From NCBI GenBank assembly GCA_025403435.1, contig CM046350.1:14647684-14711683 (forward strand): a stretch of 64,000 nucleotides of DNA. The letters are read 5' to 3'. Below, one piece after another: positions 50,634-62,879 of this stretch. Source of the stretch: Artocarpus heterophyllus. Taxonomy: Eukaryota; Streptophyta; Magnoliopsida; Rosales; Moraceae. The notes under the pieces were generated by a model. The model saw nothing but the letters and a program-made list of their open reading frames with translations, was not told the DNA's origin and made no database searches. Position 1 is the stretch's first letter. Every line of letters begins with the position of its first letter. A program made the position numbers and the translations under genes.

Positions 50634-53576
50634 AAGGAAATTCATTAAGAAAATCTAATATTTAAATTGGGTTTAATTAATGAATTTACCCTTGAAAATT
50701 GTAATTTTTGTAAAAATTGTGATAATGTATAAATAAGCAGTATTAATTGAAAATTTCATTACGAATGTGATGCAATGTTGGATATTATTAAATATAGATT
50801 TTATGAGTTTAATTACTAGAAAATTTATAAATAATATGCATAAAATGAATTTTACATCACAATTAATCGTAAAATTGTGATATACATGAAAGGGTAATTA
50901 GAGTATGAATAAGACATAGAGTTCATCGAGACCCTAACCCAATGTGAAAAAGAGGCCGATGCAGTATACGTATACTACTAAGTGAAAACGCAGATATAAA
51001 AAATATTACGTTTGGTCTTTAAAAGTGAACGAAAGGTAAGTAAAATATTTTACACAATCTAGGGATGTGTTTGCATTGATTTGACCACGACAGTATAGGA
51101 AAAATATTGTGTGATAAAAAAATTACACAGTATAAATTTTTAGGCCCCACAAAGTGGACACCCATTGGATATTGGGCCACCATGCCATGAAAGGTAGCTC
51201 AATCACCTTGAGATGCTTGGTAACCCAAAAGGTTACTTGATAAGTTAGCAAAGAGGATAAGGAAGCATTAAATGCAAGCTTAGCAAAAAAAATTTCTTCT
51301 TCTTCTTCTCCAAAACCCACGGCCACCATTATAGAAGCTTCCCAAAAATTTTCTCACACCCAAATCTTTGCAAAAATAACCCCAATCAAGTTCAAGAGGC
51401 AAAATCCAAGAAAGTTCAACAAATTTTAAGGTCAAAAACCTAAACTTTTTTAAGGTTTCTTGGGTATTTCTTGGGTAAAAGAAAGGAAGTTAAGTCATGA
51501 TGTTTTTGCATGAAAATGGTGTCTAGGAAGGAGTTTCAAAGAAGCCTTGGAAGGTTAGAAATCAAAAAGTGCTATTTGAGGTAAGTTTTGATTTTTAAAG
51601 TTTTGGAAAATTTGTTTTTTTTTTTTTTTTTCATTTTGATTCCTCTAAAAGCATGTGGGTTTTGAGCTAGTTTTTAGTTGAATTCCATAGAAATATGAAT
51701 TTTGGCATGTTGATGTTGTCAAATTAAAGTTTAAATGTTGAAAAATCGTAATTTATGTAAAAGTATTATTTTTGTAAGTTTAGTGTTGGTTTTTCAAAAA
51801 TGATGTTTGGACATGGAAAATGATTCAAATAGAGGTTGGAATTGCCTATGTAGCGGTAGATTTATTGTTTTAAAGTAGATTTTTACAAAAATGGCTGAAG
51901 GGCTAAATTGAAAGAAAAACTTTCTTCTCAAAAGAAATGAAAATTGCCCAAAAACACCCCTTTATAACGAGAATTTGGAAAAAGTTAAAACACAAAAGTT
52001 GTAGATCTCAACGAAACTGTTTGATATCATCGACAGTTCGTCAAAAATCTCAATCGTTTGTGAGATTCTAATTTTTAAATAAATTGTCAAAATTGGAAAA
52101 AAATTTGAAAGGGCAAAAACATCATTTTCCAAAATGATTTAGGGTACAGTACTTTGAGTAAAAATGTTCCTTTTGAAAAATAGGACATCTTGGTTTAAAG
52201 AGATAAGTTTTAGCAAAATTGTCAAAATTTTCAATTTAAGGGTTAAACTACAAAGTTTTACTGAAACGGGGCATAGATGTGAAATAAGGAGATCCGAACC
52301 ACTAGGGTGTTATTTTAAAATTAGTATGTGGTTATTTTCATAAGAATAACGAAATCGAGCTCGGGTAAGTTAGTAGACCCACAGAGGGCAAAATCGTCAT
52401 TTTTGCTCGAATAACTCGAACCGCTCCGAAATGTTCCAAATGGGGAAAAAGAATGATTAGAAAGATTCTCATCCTTCGTTAGAAACGATAGGGTAGAGCT
52501 AGATAAAAATAAGAAAACCAATGGTTTTTGGAGTTGTGTACAGTTATGCAACTCAATTTATTAATTAACGATCACTTTGTAATGAAACATAGTGAAATTT
52601 GACTAATGGCTTTGTAATTGGCCAATAGGATCCTAGAAGTCTAGGAAAGAGAAAATCAAGGTTGAGTTGCCCGACATTCAAATCAAATAAGTACCCATCC
52701 TACCTATAGTATGGAATTGTAGGTATAGAATGTAATATGTGTATACGTATACCTGTGTGTATATTAAGGTATATACTTGTGTGTATGCTATGATATGAGT
52801 ATCTATAAGTATGTTAGTGAATACCTGTGAGTATAGAAGTATGTACCTGTGTGTATAATATTGTACAAGAATAATTATATTTTGTGTATAACATGTGTTT
52901 ATCACTTCATGCATGGTATGATAACCATAATAAATGGACTGGTAATTATGTCACTAGAAATTAAGAAAAGTGTCGTACTGACTCCTGACTCAAGAGGAGT
53001 TTAAGGATTACAGTATGGTCACGGTGTTACGTAGACCTAAGTGCGCAATGATACGAACACTTGGGCCCTAGTTAAAAATAAGAAATGAGAATGATAAAGA
53101 AGGTTTATAAGAAAGCATAAATGGATCATGCATTTTATTGAATGTGCATGTGGGTTGTATGGGACTTACTGGACATAAGCTCATTAAGTATTTCATGCTG
53201 TAGGTATTCCGATGAGGAGGTCAGAATAATTTTATTAATGAGCTGGCGGAGGGATGATTAGTTTGCAGACTGGGTATGGAATCCGCCACTACTATGTTTC
53301 TGCTGTAACATATTTTACGTTATTTTGAAATGTAAAGTTCAGAAAATAGTATTGTATAAGAACGGTTGTTTATGTAAATACAAGTATATACATATACAAC
53401 TGTTTTCAAAGTTACTAAAACTAGTATTGTACGAACAAGTGAGTTAATTAAATATGTGTATATATTTATGTTTCCAAAGATATTAATTTCTGTATGTGGG
53501 AAAAAAAATTCCTAATTTTCTTCTATACGTAAGTAAGAAAAAGTTTTATCACGGCCCGAAAAGGCGGGTTGTGACA
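50634..53576 (+). repeat. Gypsy-3 3' LTR
   Basis: It aligns along its length with 44428-47400 and ends GGGTTGTGACA before the target duplication CTTAT. Confidence 0.93.
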
Positions 53577-54841
53577 CTTATACAACGTGAAGACTCTCTT
53601 TTATTTGTGTTGTAACACTTAGATGGATCTATCCAGCGAGCATCACTTGTCTTTCCAGTTCGGTAAGTGATGTATTCCTTCAAAGTGCAGAGTATTTTCT
53701 CCCGAAAACAATGCCTTCTTCTCCCGTAGTATGCTAAAAAGTAATTTACTCGTTAACCTCTAATTTCTCCGCTTTCTAGATGTGAAAAACACTTTGGAAT
53801 GTAAGTTTTATATAGAGCTACTTCCTGGACTCGATTGGATCTTGAATTGGCATGCAGTTCAAATTCAAATGTTGCAACCGATGTCGTATCTAATGTTGCA
53901 ACACTATCTTGTGACATTAACTGATAAGATTGTGATTCGGCCTTCTGGAGTGAATTTGAACTTTCTGCTACGATCTTCTAGATTTAAACTTCAAAAAATA
54001 TCTTCAATAAATCTCGTTTAAAGGAAATCGCAATATCTTCCTTTTAAGAGCTAAAAACAAAATCCTCTTCAAATTTGAACTTGAATCTCACTTGAACTAG
54101 GATTTCCTCATCCAATGCTTATCTTTATCTTCAATTTGAATTTTTCTTGGACTAATTCTCCAGGATAAAAACGATTAGATCATCTTGAATTTGATTTTTG
54201 AATTTCAACTATTTTTGCCAAATTTGTCAATCCAAACGTAAATCCTAACATTATCTCTTCATTTGTAAGGATATCTATTCATATATCAATATAACTATTA
54301 CAACGAATGTGTCCGTTGTTAATAGATGTTTAGATTAGTATAAAAGCATATAAATAATGATTACACCGGTTTAAAACATCTCTAAAGAAAGCATTTTTGA
54401 CTATGAATTAGCTCGGGAGAGCACCGTGGTGCCAGCTTTTCGGTGCCACACCGCTAGGTGTGCTGTACCTATTTTCTTCATGAAACCTGACAGGCACCGC
54501 GGCACTGCCTAACGCCTGTACTACCTCCATATACGTTGATTCTTGTTTTGGCATCACGGCTTCAACTTTGAGTGCCATGGAGCTCCATACGGGTATAAAA
54601 CACATTAAAATTGCGTTTTCTTACCATTCTAATGTGATCTTTGATTCTCCAATAATATATATATTATATACCCAACTTACATCAGCATGATGCTATGGTA
54701 GCCATCATACGTTGTTTTAAATATACATTAATGCCCGATACTTACTTGATTATCGATTCTTGTTAATAACCCAATATTAATATTGTGTTAAACAATCTAA
54801 AGCAATAATAACCCAATATTTAGTATAACTGAGACATTTCA
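53577..54841. other. Right part of the older LTR-like fragment and spacer
   Basis: The text continues the LTR-like sequence left of Gypsy-3 (GGATCTATCCAGCGAGCATC). At 54417-54515 there is a GC-rich patch with GCACCGTGGTGC (54421-54432), GGTGCCACACCGC and GGCACCGCGGCACTGCC. No protein is recognised; the ORF at 53782-54021 looks spurious. Confidence 0.35.
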
Positions 54842-55217
54842 CAGAATAATATATGCATACGAGGGAGGCTATCATGTTGTTTACGCGTCAGGTACGGCAG
54901 AGCTGACTTCAGGCCTGCTGCTTGATCCAAGAAAATTTCAAAATCTCCGCATCGTAAGTTTCACTTCTCCTCTATGCAATAAATAAATAAATAGATAAAT
55001 AAATAAATAAATACAACCACAATTAATTAATATGCGGGTTTTGGCTGCCGGATATGGATCAATGGGACAGCAGAAAAGACAATCTCAAGCACTTTGTCAC
55101 CAACACGGCAATATCTTAACAGCTTTATACACATAAAAATATATATGTTTATATAAGTGATCAAGTAGCTATATTTCTCTTCTAGCCACTCAGAGGTTTT
55201 GGTCATGACTCAAGTTA
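54842..55217 (+). promoter_or_regulatory. Upstream region of the P4-ATPase gene with probable 5' UTR intron
   Basis: GC-richer sequence at 54855-54953 ends CGCATC|GTAAGT (donor at 54954). ATTTCTCTTCTAG ends at 55185 and is a strong acceptor. A 232-nt intron in the 5' UTR would place the ATG 32 bases after the splice. An AAAT-type microsatellite (54979-55013) lies inside this intron. No transcript evidence is available. Confidence 0.4.
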
Positions 55218-55640
55218 ATGGCGGGGTTTTCTCCATCTTTGTCAACAAAGAAGAAGCTAAAATGGAGCAAACTATATTCATTTTCATGCATGAGACCATG
55301 CGGCGCCATAGTCAACGAGGATTCGAGCTCGGTAGTCTTTGGCCAAGTGGGGTTTTCGCGGCTGGTCTTTTGCAACGAGCCTCACATACACAAGGCCAAG
55401 CCGTGCAAGTATGCAAAGAACTATGTCTCAACTACAAAGTACAATGTGGTGAGTTTCCTTCCCAAGGCACTTTTCGAACAGTTTCGGAGAGTGGCAAATC
55501 TCTACTTTCTCTTGGCCGCGGCTCTTTCGCTTACGCCTCTTACCCCATTTGATCCGGCGAGCGTAATTTCTCCTTTGGTGTTTGTTGTTGGAATTAGTAT
55601 GCTTAAAGAGGCCGTGGAGGACTGGCATAGGTTTTTGCAG
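55218..55640 (+). CDS. ALA: P4-ATPase exon 1
   Basis: 141 codons from the ATG, through [19 protein letters not shown] (TM1) and [16 protein letters not shown] (TM2). It ends TTTTTGCAG|GTACTA in phase 0. The overlapping frame starting 55204 is a shadow. Confidence 0.9.
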
Positions 55641-58600
55641 GTACTAATCATGTACGACTATATATTCATTTAGGATCAATGTAATGATCAGTTATAATTA
55701 ATTTTTAAATAGTGTGTTATTACAACATTGATTTTCTCTTTAATATCTATTTGTTGATTTCTAGCTTATTAGCAAGTATTGACTACCTAGCTTGATGAAG
55801 GCCATTTTATGATTTGGCCAGGTTTTTTAATAGTTGGGAAATGGAAAGTACTTATACTGCAATTGAAATTTTTTTTACAACATGTGTTTTAATTTAATGT
55901 ATTTTATATCAACTGCAAGAATTGCTATGATAGACTGTAACTTGATTTTTTCCCTCTTTCGTGAGCTAATATGAGGAAGTATAACATCAATCTAATTATG
56001 ATATTATCTTCAGCTCAATCTTATTTTAAATGTAAGGAGTTCACTGCCAATATGTTTTATTTAAGGACTAAAATGATTCAATGAATAAAAAGACCCAAAT
56101 GTCAAATTCTTTTTTTTTTCAAAATACAAAATCCATTATAAATGAAATCAATTACACAATAATCTCTACAAAAAAAAAAAAAAAAAAAAAATAATTAAGA
56201 TCTAGTGTCATCAATTTTAGCATCTCACTACAAAATGATACTGAAAAAAAGGAAAAAAGTAACAAAGCAAATTACAATTTAAGAGCTTTCTAAGAATTAA
56301 TATAAAATTCACCTGCTATAGAGCTAGTAAGCAACATACATTTTTGCACTCACAAAGAGAAATTCGTATCCATGAAGATTTATGTTTCTTTTTTTTGAAG
56401 GATTTGAACGTAAACTCAAGAATCGTACAAGTTCATATAGGAGGAGGCATCTTCGTAAGTAAAGCATGGAAAGAAGTCTTTGTAGGAGATGTTGTTAAGG
56501 TTGACAAAGATGAATATTTTCCATGTGACATTCTCTTTCTATCATCAAGCTATGAAGATGGCATTTGTTATGTAGAGACCATGAATCTTGATGGAGAAAC
56601 AAACCTCAAAGTGAAAAGATGCTTAGAAGAAACACTCAACTTGGACAAAGATCAACAAATCAGTGATTTCAAAGCCACCATTCTTTGCGAGGATCCCAAT
56701 CCACAACTCTACACTTTTGTCGGGAATTTGGAGTTAAGAAACAAGTCATTTCCCTTGTGTCCTTCTCAACTTCTCCTTAGAGATTCAAAGCTTCGAAACA
56801 CGGATTATGTTTATGGGGTTGTTATCTTCACCGGGAAAGACACCAAAGCGGTAAGGAATTCCACAATGGTTCCATCTAAGAGAAGCCGAATCGAAAGAAA
56901 GATGGATCATGTCATTTACCTTCTTTTTTCAATGCTGGTTTTGATTTCATTGCTCACAGCAACCGGGTTCACTCTGCTTCTGAAGACTAAAATGGTTAAA
57001 TGGTGGTACCTTCGTTTGGAGGATCGTCTTAGTGATGATAAGGATAATTTACTCTTCAAAAGATCAAATATTCTGGTGTCTGGTTTACTCCAATTTATGA
57101 GGGCACTTATATTGTATGGCTATTTAATCCCTATTTCTCTTTATGTGTCAATTGAAGTGGTCAAAGTTTTGCAAGCCATGCTAATCAACAAGGACATAAA
57201 GATGTATGATGAAGTTTCGTGTAAGTCTGTTAGAGCTCGAACGTCAAACTTGAACGAAGAACTTGGTCAGGTGGAAATCATTCTTTCGGATAAGACGGGG
57301 ACTTTGACATGTAACCAGATGGAGTTCAGGAAATGCTCAATTGCTGGGATCTCATATGGGGGTAATGTTAATGAAGTCGAGCTTGAAGCATCCAGGAGAA
57401 TGAATATTGCTGACGTTGAGGCATTTCAATTCAGAATGGATAATTATGACTCGGGAAACCAAAGTCTTCAAAGATTTGAGTTCTCAAAGGCTGACTTTGG
57501 CACCCAAATGGCAGTTCTAGGTGGCCCAAAGGGTGTAAAGAATCCAAATAATGAAAATTTTGGAAGGTCTCCTGCATATAGAGCATCTAACATCAAGGGT
57601 TTCAACTTCTGGGATGATAGAATTATGAACAAAAAATGGATCCATAGTTCCAACTTGTTTGATATAACAATGTTCTTTAGAGTCATGGCTCTTTGTCACA
57701 CAGGCATACCTGTCGAGGATGATGAAAGTGACAAGCTCAAGTATGAGGCAGAGTCACCTGAAGAAGTCGCTTTCCTTATCGCTGCGCAGGAATTTGGATT
57801 TCAATTTTTCCAAAGAACTCAATCCACAATGTTTGTCAAAGAGTTAGATCCTTCCTCTGGAAAGGTGTTGAAGAGGTAAAGATGATCTGGTATTGTATTT
57901 TGGCGTGATAGTTTTTTTTTTCCTCCAATATTTTTGTGCATTGCAAACCTTAAAAATGAAATGGAAGTTTTATTTCAGGGAATACAAGCTTCTAAATCTG
58001 TTAGAATTCTGTAGCTCCAGGAAAAGAATGTCTGTTATAGTAAGCAATGAAGATGGCCAAATCTTTCTTCTATGTAAAGGTGCAGATAGGTATGTCCTTG
58101 ACATAAAAATAATTTCTGGTTACATCTCTTTTTTTGCTTCCTTTTTGTTAACCTTCTGTGAAATTTGTCTCAGGTTTTTGACTATTACTATTTTTAATTC
58201 TAGATTGTAGCACGTTAATGTCAATCATTTTTTTGGTATCTTATAATACATTTTTGGTTTTCAGCATTATCTTTGATAGGCTAGCAGATAATGGTAGGTC
58301 ATATCAAGAAGCAACTACTATGCACCTTTCAAATTATGCCGAAGATGGCCTTCGCACTCTAGCGTTTGCTTATCGCTTACTTGATGTTTCCGAGTACGAA
58401 AGTTGGAATAAAATGTTTGCACAAGCGAAGACAACATTTGGTCCTGAAAGAGAAGCGCTGCTAGAGAAGGTATCTGAAATGATTGAGAAGGACTTGACTT
58501 TGTTAGGGGTAGCTGCTATTGAAGACAAGTTACAAAACGGGGTAATTCCTTTCTTTCCCTTTTGCTTATAATGTTTATTTGGACGCTATTATGTGAAAGA

Positions 58601-59309
58601 TAACCTTGAAATTAATTTCAGGTCCCAGAATGTGTAGATAAACTGGCTCAGGCAGGGGTGAAAATGTGGTTGCTTACTGGAGACAAGAAAGAGACTGCGA
58701 TAAATATTGGGTAAGGCTGTCGTCTTACTCAAGAAAAGAGAAACAGAAGCTATCAAATTCTTCGTTTTCATGCTTTGTTAAACCTCTTATTTTGGCAGGT
58801 ATGCTTGCAGCTTACTTAGGCAGGACATGAAACAACTCCATCTCAGTTTAGGCAAAGAAGCGGAAACTAATGATCAGCTGAAGGTGAAAATATATATATT
58901 ATGTATACATGTGTGTGTGTATTAGATTGTATTTTTTCCCTTTGTCACTGTAGGACTTAATTGATTTTTGAGCGGTGATTACAGCGTGTCTTTCTGGTTT
59001 TCAGGCAATGAAAGAAGACATTATAAACCAACTTGATAGTTTCTACAGAGTTATGTCCAAAGAAAGCAACCAAAATTCACCTTTGGCTTTGATGGTTGAT
59101 GGAAAAGCTCTTGAAATTGCCTTGAGGTGTGATGTCAAGAATCATTTCTTGCCTTTGGCTGTTAATTGTGCCTCTGTCATATGCTGCCGGGTTTCTCCGA
59201 AACAGAAAGCTTTGGTATGTCCATAGCCTTCCTTTTACTACGATTGCCGATATTGTTTAGCCTATCAGACATAGCATGAGATCCAAGTTAGTGTAATGAA
59301 ATTTGTTAT

Positions 59310-59342
<33 letters not shown>

Positions 59343-61345
59343 CTATCTGATTGGACTTAGCTTAGCCACAGATTTTTTTTTTTAATAGTGAAAAATCCTT
59401 GTAATTTCTAAAAGTGTTAATTCTTCTCAACTGCGGCAACACTCTTATTAGTGACCTTATTCTAATTCTGCTTAGCCTTAAACATACTCATTAGTTCCTT
59501 GTCAATATTGATTCACCTGCGTATACGTTGAGAACACAGATTACTCGATTGGTAAAGGAATTTACTGGTAAGACAGTCCTGGCAATCGGGGATGGAGCGA
59601 ATGATGTTGGCATGATTCAAGAAGCTGATATTGGAGTTGGGATTAGTGGAACGGAAGGAATGCAGGTAAGATAAGATTTCACATATGATCGGTTTCTAGT
59701 CCACCTTCTTGATCATTTTGTAGGGTTTTTTTTTTTTTTTTTGGTTTTATTGATCATTTTGTAGCTTGCTTAAGGCTTGATAAAGCTCCTCATGTCAGAA
59801 TTTGCTTTTTGGTATTTTCTTTATGTTCAGCTTGGTGTAACATATTATAGTATCTCTATGCTATTACATTAACTAACCCTAAAGCCAGAGTATATCTTAC
59901 CATCAATAGTAAATTAACTTTTATATTCTGTTGTCAAAAAAAAAAAAAAAAAACAATGGAACAAACATTTTGTTGCTTGACACCCATAATATTTACATGA
60001 AATACCCTTTCAGGCAGTAATGGCTAGCGACTTCTCGTTACCTCAATTCCAATTTTTAGGGAGATTACTCATAGTTCATGGGCGCTGGTGTTACAAGAGA
60101 ATTTCCAAGATGGTGAGTTCTCACTTACATTATATGTTATAAGAAATTCTTTCTCCATTTTGTAGCTTGGACTTTCTGATAGAGACTAACCTTCTTTATT
60201 TGCTTTTGCAGATTCTGTACTTTGTATATAAAAATCTTGCATTTGGCCTCACTCTCTTCTACTATGAATTGTACACAAGTTTCTCTGGGGAAGTCTTATA
60301 TGATGATTGGTACATGACAGTCTTCAATGTAATTTTGACTGCATTGCCAGTTATATCATTGGGAGTCCTTGAGCAAGATGTTTCATCAGAAGTTTGCCTC
60401 CAGGTAAAAAAGAGAACCAAAAAAAAAAAAAGGATAGAACATTAATCAAATACGCACAAAAAAATCCTTTCTTCCTTAGTGAAGTCTTGGGCTATTTTCT
60501 TCTCTCACCAAATATAGCCCTTGCAGTTAGCTCCTTTTCCTCCTGCCAAACAAGCTTTAAGCGACTTACTAACAAAACTAGCTAGACTTTTGTGGGAAAT
60601 TGGTTTTATTACAGTGCTACAGCATACAGGTCTTCTAATGCATTTTCTATGTCTTCTTATTAAACAGTTTCCAGCTCTTTATCAACAAGGACAAAAAAAC
60701 ATACATTTCACTTGGAGCCGAATCATAGGCTGGATATTAAACGGCGTGGTTTCTTCACTAGTCATCTTTCTTTCAAATATCTACATCCTCTCTCCAAACT
60801 CCTTCCGAGAGGATGGAGCTGTTGCGGACCTCGCACACTTGGGTGCCATGACATACACCTGCATAATTTGGACAGTGAACTGCCAAATCTCTCTCATTAT
60901 CAACCACTTCACTTGGATCCAACACCTCTTCATATGGGGCAGCATCTTCCTTTGGTACATCTTCTGGTTTGTTTATGGTACATTATCTCCTTCCTACTCC
61001 AAAGGAGGATTCCACCTGTTGGTGGAGTCTCTAGGCACTTCACCAATGTATTGGATGGTCACATTCCTCGCTGTGGTTGTCTCTCTTCTTCCTTACTTTA
61101 TCCATATTGCCATCCAAAGATTGTTCTTTCCCATGGATGATCATGTGATCCAAGAGATTAAGTACTGTGGGAAGGATGTTGATGATGATAAAATGTGGCA
61201 GAGAGAGCAGAACAACTCGAAGAAGACGACCGAGATTGGGTTTTCAGCCAGAGTTGAGGCAAGATTTAGAGATCTGAAAGGGAACTTGCAACACAAGAAA
61301 GAAGTGATATACAGAACAATGACGAGCAGTCCATTGTTTAAATAA
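55218..61345 (+). CDS. ALA: Phospholipid-transporting P4-ATPase (aminophospholipid flippase, ALA4-ALA7 type)
   Basis: It uses ATP to move phospholipids from the outer to the cytosolic leaflet of plasma or endomembranes, normally with an ALIS (CDC50) beta-subunit. Eleven exons: 55218-55640, 56401-57875, 57979-58089, 58265-58541, 58622-58710, 58799-58883, 59005-59214, 59540-59665, 60014-60112, 60212-60403, 60668-61345. They sum to 3765 nt, giving 1254 residues and no internal stop; all introns are GT-AG. TM1-2 lie at about residues 80-135. The actuator motif DGET is at about 205-208. The membrane loop [17 protein letters not shown] is followed by [13 protein letters not shown] with the phosphorylated Asp at about 438. 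Also present are [26 protein letters not shown] (about 907-914) and six C-terminal membrane spans. EPHIHKAKP and YVSTTKYN near the N-terminus favour the ALA4-7 clade. It looks functional, the only such gene here. Confidence 0.93.
56401..57875 (+). CDS. ALA: P4-ATPase exon 2
   Basis: Starts DLNVNSR after a TTTTTTGAAG acceptor. It carries the actuator domain, TM3-4, the phosphorylation site and much of the nucleotide-binding domain ([20 protein letters not shown]). It ends AAGAG|GTAAAG, phase 2. Confidence 0.93.
57979..58089 (+). CDS. ALA: P4-ATPase exon 3
   Basis: [20 protein letters not shown] to LLCKGAD: part of the ATP-binding domain. Acceptor TATTTCAG, donor GTATGT. Confidence 0.9.
58265..58541 (+). 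CDS. ALA: P4-ATPase exon 4
   Basis: [19 protein letters not shown] to [11 protein letters not shown]. It carries the [10 protein letters not shown] segment of the nucleotide-binding domain. Acceptor TTTTCAG, donor GTAATT. Confidence 0.9.
58622..58710 (+). CDS. ALA: P4-ATPase exon 5
   Basis: [20 protein letters not shown] followed by [10 protein letters not shown]. This includes the conserved TGDK of the P-domain. Acceptor TTTCAG, donor GTAAGG. Confidence 0.9.
58799..58883 (+). CDS. ALA: P4-ATPase exon 6
   Basis: [20 protein letters not shown] and AETNDQLK. Acceptor TTTTGGCAG, donor GTGAAA, weaker than the others. Confidence 0.85.
59005..59214 (+). CDS. ALA: P4-ATPase exon 7
   Basis: [20 protein letters not shown] to [16 protein letters not shown], a P-domain segment typical of plant P4-ATPases. 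Acceptor GGTTTTCAG, donor GTATGT. Confidence 0.9.
59540..59665 (+). CDS. ALA: P4-ATPase exon 8
   Basis: [19 protein letters not shown] and [20 protein letters not shown]: the hinge motif GDGAND that holds Mg2+. Acceptor AACACAG, donor GTAAGA. Confidence 0.92.
60014..60112 (+). CDS. ALA: P4-ATPase exon 9
   Basis: [20 protein letters not shown] and [13 protein letters not shown], leading into TM5. Acceptor CTTTCAG, donor GTGAGT. Confidence 0.9.
60212..60403 (+). CDS. ALA: P4-ATPase exon 10
   Basis: [20 protein letters not shown] to [11 protein letters not shown], spanning TM5-6. Acceptor TTTTGCAG, donor GTAAAA. Confidence 0.9.
60668..61345 (+). CDS. ALA: P4-ATPase exon 11
   Basis: [20 protein letters not shown] to the stop at 61343-61345. 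It holds the last four membrane spans and a charged cytosolic tail ([20 protein letters not shown]). Acceptor TTAAACAG. Confidence 0.92.
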   Translation, partial: FPALYQQGQKNIHFTWSRIIGWILNGVVSSLVIFLSNIYILSPNSFREDGAVADLAHLGAMTYTCIIWTVNCQISLIINHFTWIQHLFIWGSIFLWYIFWFVYGTLSPSYSKGGFHLLVESLGTSPMYWMVTFLAVVVSLLPYFIHIAIQRLFFPMDDHVIQEIKYCGKDVDDDKMWQREQNNSKKTTEIGFSARVEARFRDLKGNLQHKKEVIYRTMTSSPLFK

Positions 61346-62296
61346 TTATATTGTGATTATCAATTCATTTGAGCTAAGAAGGTAGCTTTTTAATTTAGTG
61401 TTTTGTTTTATTATGTATCTAATGGTGGTCTTAATTCAATACAAGAGCTAATTAGTTAGCTCCATTATTCTTTAATTTTCAAACACAGTTGACTCCAATG
61501 AGGTTTGTTACTTAACCACATGGATAGATATTTCTCAGACATTTATGAAATTTTCACTGAAATTTTCGTAATTCTAAAAGTCCCCATATATTTTTGAGTG
61601 TATTTTACGAAATTTCTCAAAAATTTATGAGAAATTTTTTCACACCCATATGATATTTTGGGATCTTGAGATTTTGGTGGAAATTTTAGAAATATCATAG
61701 AAAATTTTGTCCATGCACAAAATTTGAGGAAAAAATATCAAAATATATATATTGGTAAAAAAATCGATTTTGTAGAGGTCGTAGTGTATTGTTTTTTCTT
61801 TTATAGACTTTCAGGTTATATCACAGAGCTTCTATGAATATCAATTTTTTTCTTAATTTCTGTAAAATTAAGTATTGATATCTATTGATAATAATATTTT
61901 CATCCTTGTTGTTAGGATATTTAATCCTATTTTTGTGTTGGTATTCATTATAAAATTATGTATGATTTTGTGGTGATCTTTAAAATGTAATTATAAATAA
62001 TTTCAGCTACCTTTTATTGAGTTTTTTTTTTTAATTTCTTTAAATCCATTGTGATTGGTTTTTTGACTTTTAAGAATGTGAAACTGCTTGTTTTGGTTTG
62101 TTTCTTTTTGTGTAAAGTTTAGTAAGCAATATTGGTTGCTTTTTTGTATTATTCAAATTTATTTGATTGAGATAATTTTTTAATAAAATTTGGATTTGAA
62201 TTAACGAAAAGGACAGGTGAGATAACCTAAAAAGAGAAACAACTAAAAGCATTTATCATGATTATCGTATCTAACAAAAAAGGGATTTTTTTTTTT
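61346..62296. other. 3' flank of the P4-ATPase gene
   Basis: AT-rich, with probable 3' UTR at its start and no other gene seen. No clear AATAAA was identified near the stop. Confidence 0.4.
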
Positions 62297-62792
62297 TTGC
62301 ATTGTTACTTTAAAGTTATCGCATATTTGTATTTTTGTCTCTTTTAAACTTTTAATTTTGACAAGTTACACGATAAAACTTACAAACTTATAGTAAATTA
62401 CCCTATTGATAACGATCTTAGTTTTTTTAACTCAAATTGACATGTAACTTACATATAAATAATTGATTAGTAATTTCAATGATTATAATTTCTAGGCATT
62501 TTAACCCATATTTATTGTGATTAATATATTTAATTAAGTTTTAAATAAAACAAAAATTTTGAAATAACTTAGTTTTAAATATAAATTTTGACTAATTTTA
62601 AAAAATGGACGTTTCATACTTTTAGTCGACTACCTATGTGAAAACCGCATTTCAATTTTCGTCAAAAAACTAACATCGCTATTATTGAGGACATTTGTTT
62701 TAGATTTGAAAGTTTAGGGTGTAACTTGTCAAAGTTAAAAGTTTAGAGGGAAAATTGAAAATGCACGATAAATATAAAGGATAATAATGCAA
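62297..62792. repeat. Foldback element, about 0.5 kb
   Basis: 62297-62468 and 62617-62792 are imperfect inverted repeats of about 170 bp. TTGCATTGTTAC, then AAACTTTTAATTTTGACAAG and TTACACG on the left, answer TTGCATTATTATC, AAACTTTTAACTTTGACAAG and TTACACC read on the minus strand at the right. The loop is about 150 bp. The RNA would form a long hairpin. There is no coding sequence. Confidence 0.75.
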
Positions 62793-62879
62793 TTTAGAAA
62801 AGAAATGGAGAAATTGTAGCATATAACATTTCTATAAACTTATAGAACAAATATATTTTTAGAGATTAAAAAAGGTATT

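Larger units (their letters stand above)
44428..53576 (+). mobile_element. Gypsy-3: defective chromovirus-type Gypsy element
   Basis: LTRs 44428-47400 (2973 bp) and 50634-53576 (2943 bp) are flanked by a perfect target duplication CTTAT (44423-44427, 53577-53581). TGGTAGCAAAGCAG at 47403 resembles an initiator-Met tRNA priming site, and TAAGGGGGTAGG precedes the 3' LTR. The internal part is only 3.2 kb: a gag-like protein with an acidic tail, then RNase H, integrase and a chromodomain-like end of Tekay/Del type. Protease and most of RT are absent. The element is non-autonomous. The LTRs are visibly diverged, more so than those of Copia-3. Confidence 0.9.

Noticed and set aside
53782..54021. 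79-codon ORF with hydrophobic text
   Set aside because: No recognisable domain, no codon bias, and it lies in an LTR-like fragment.
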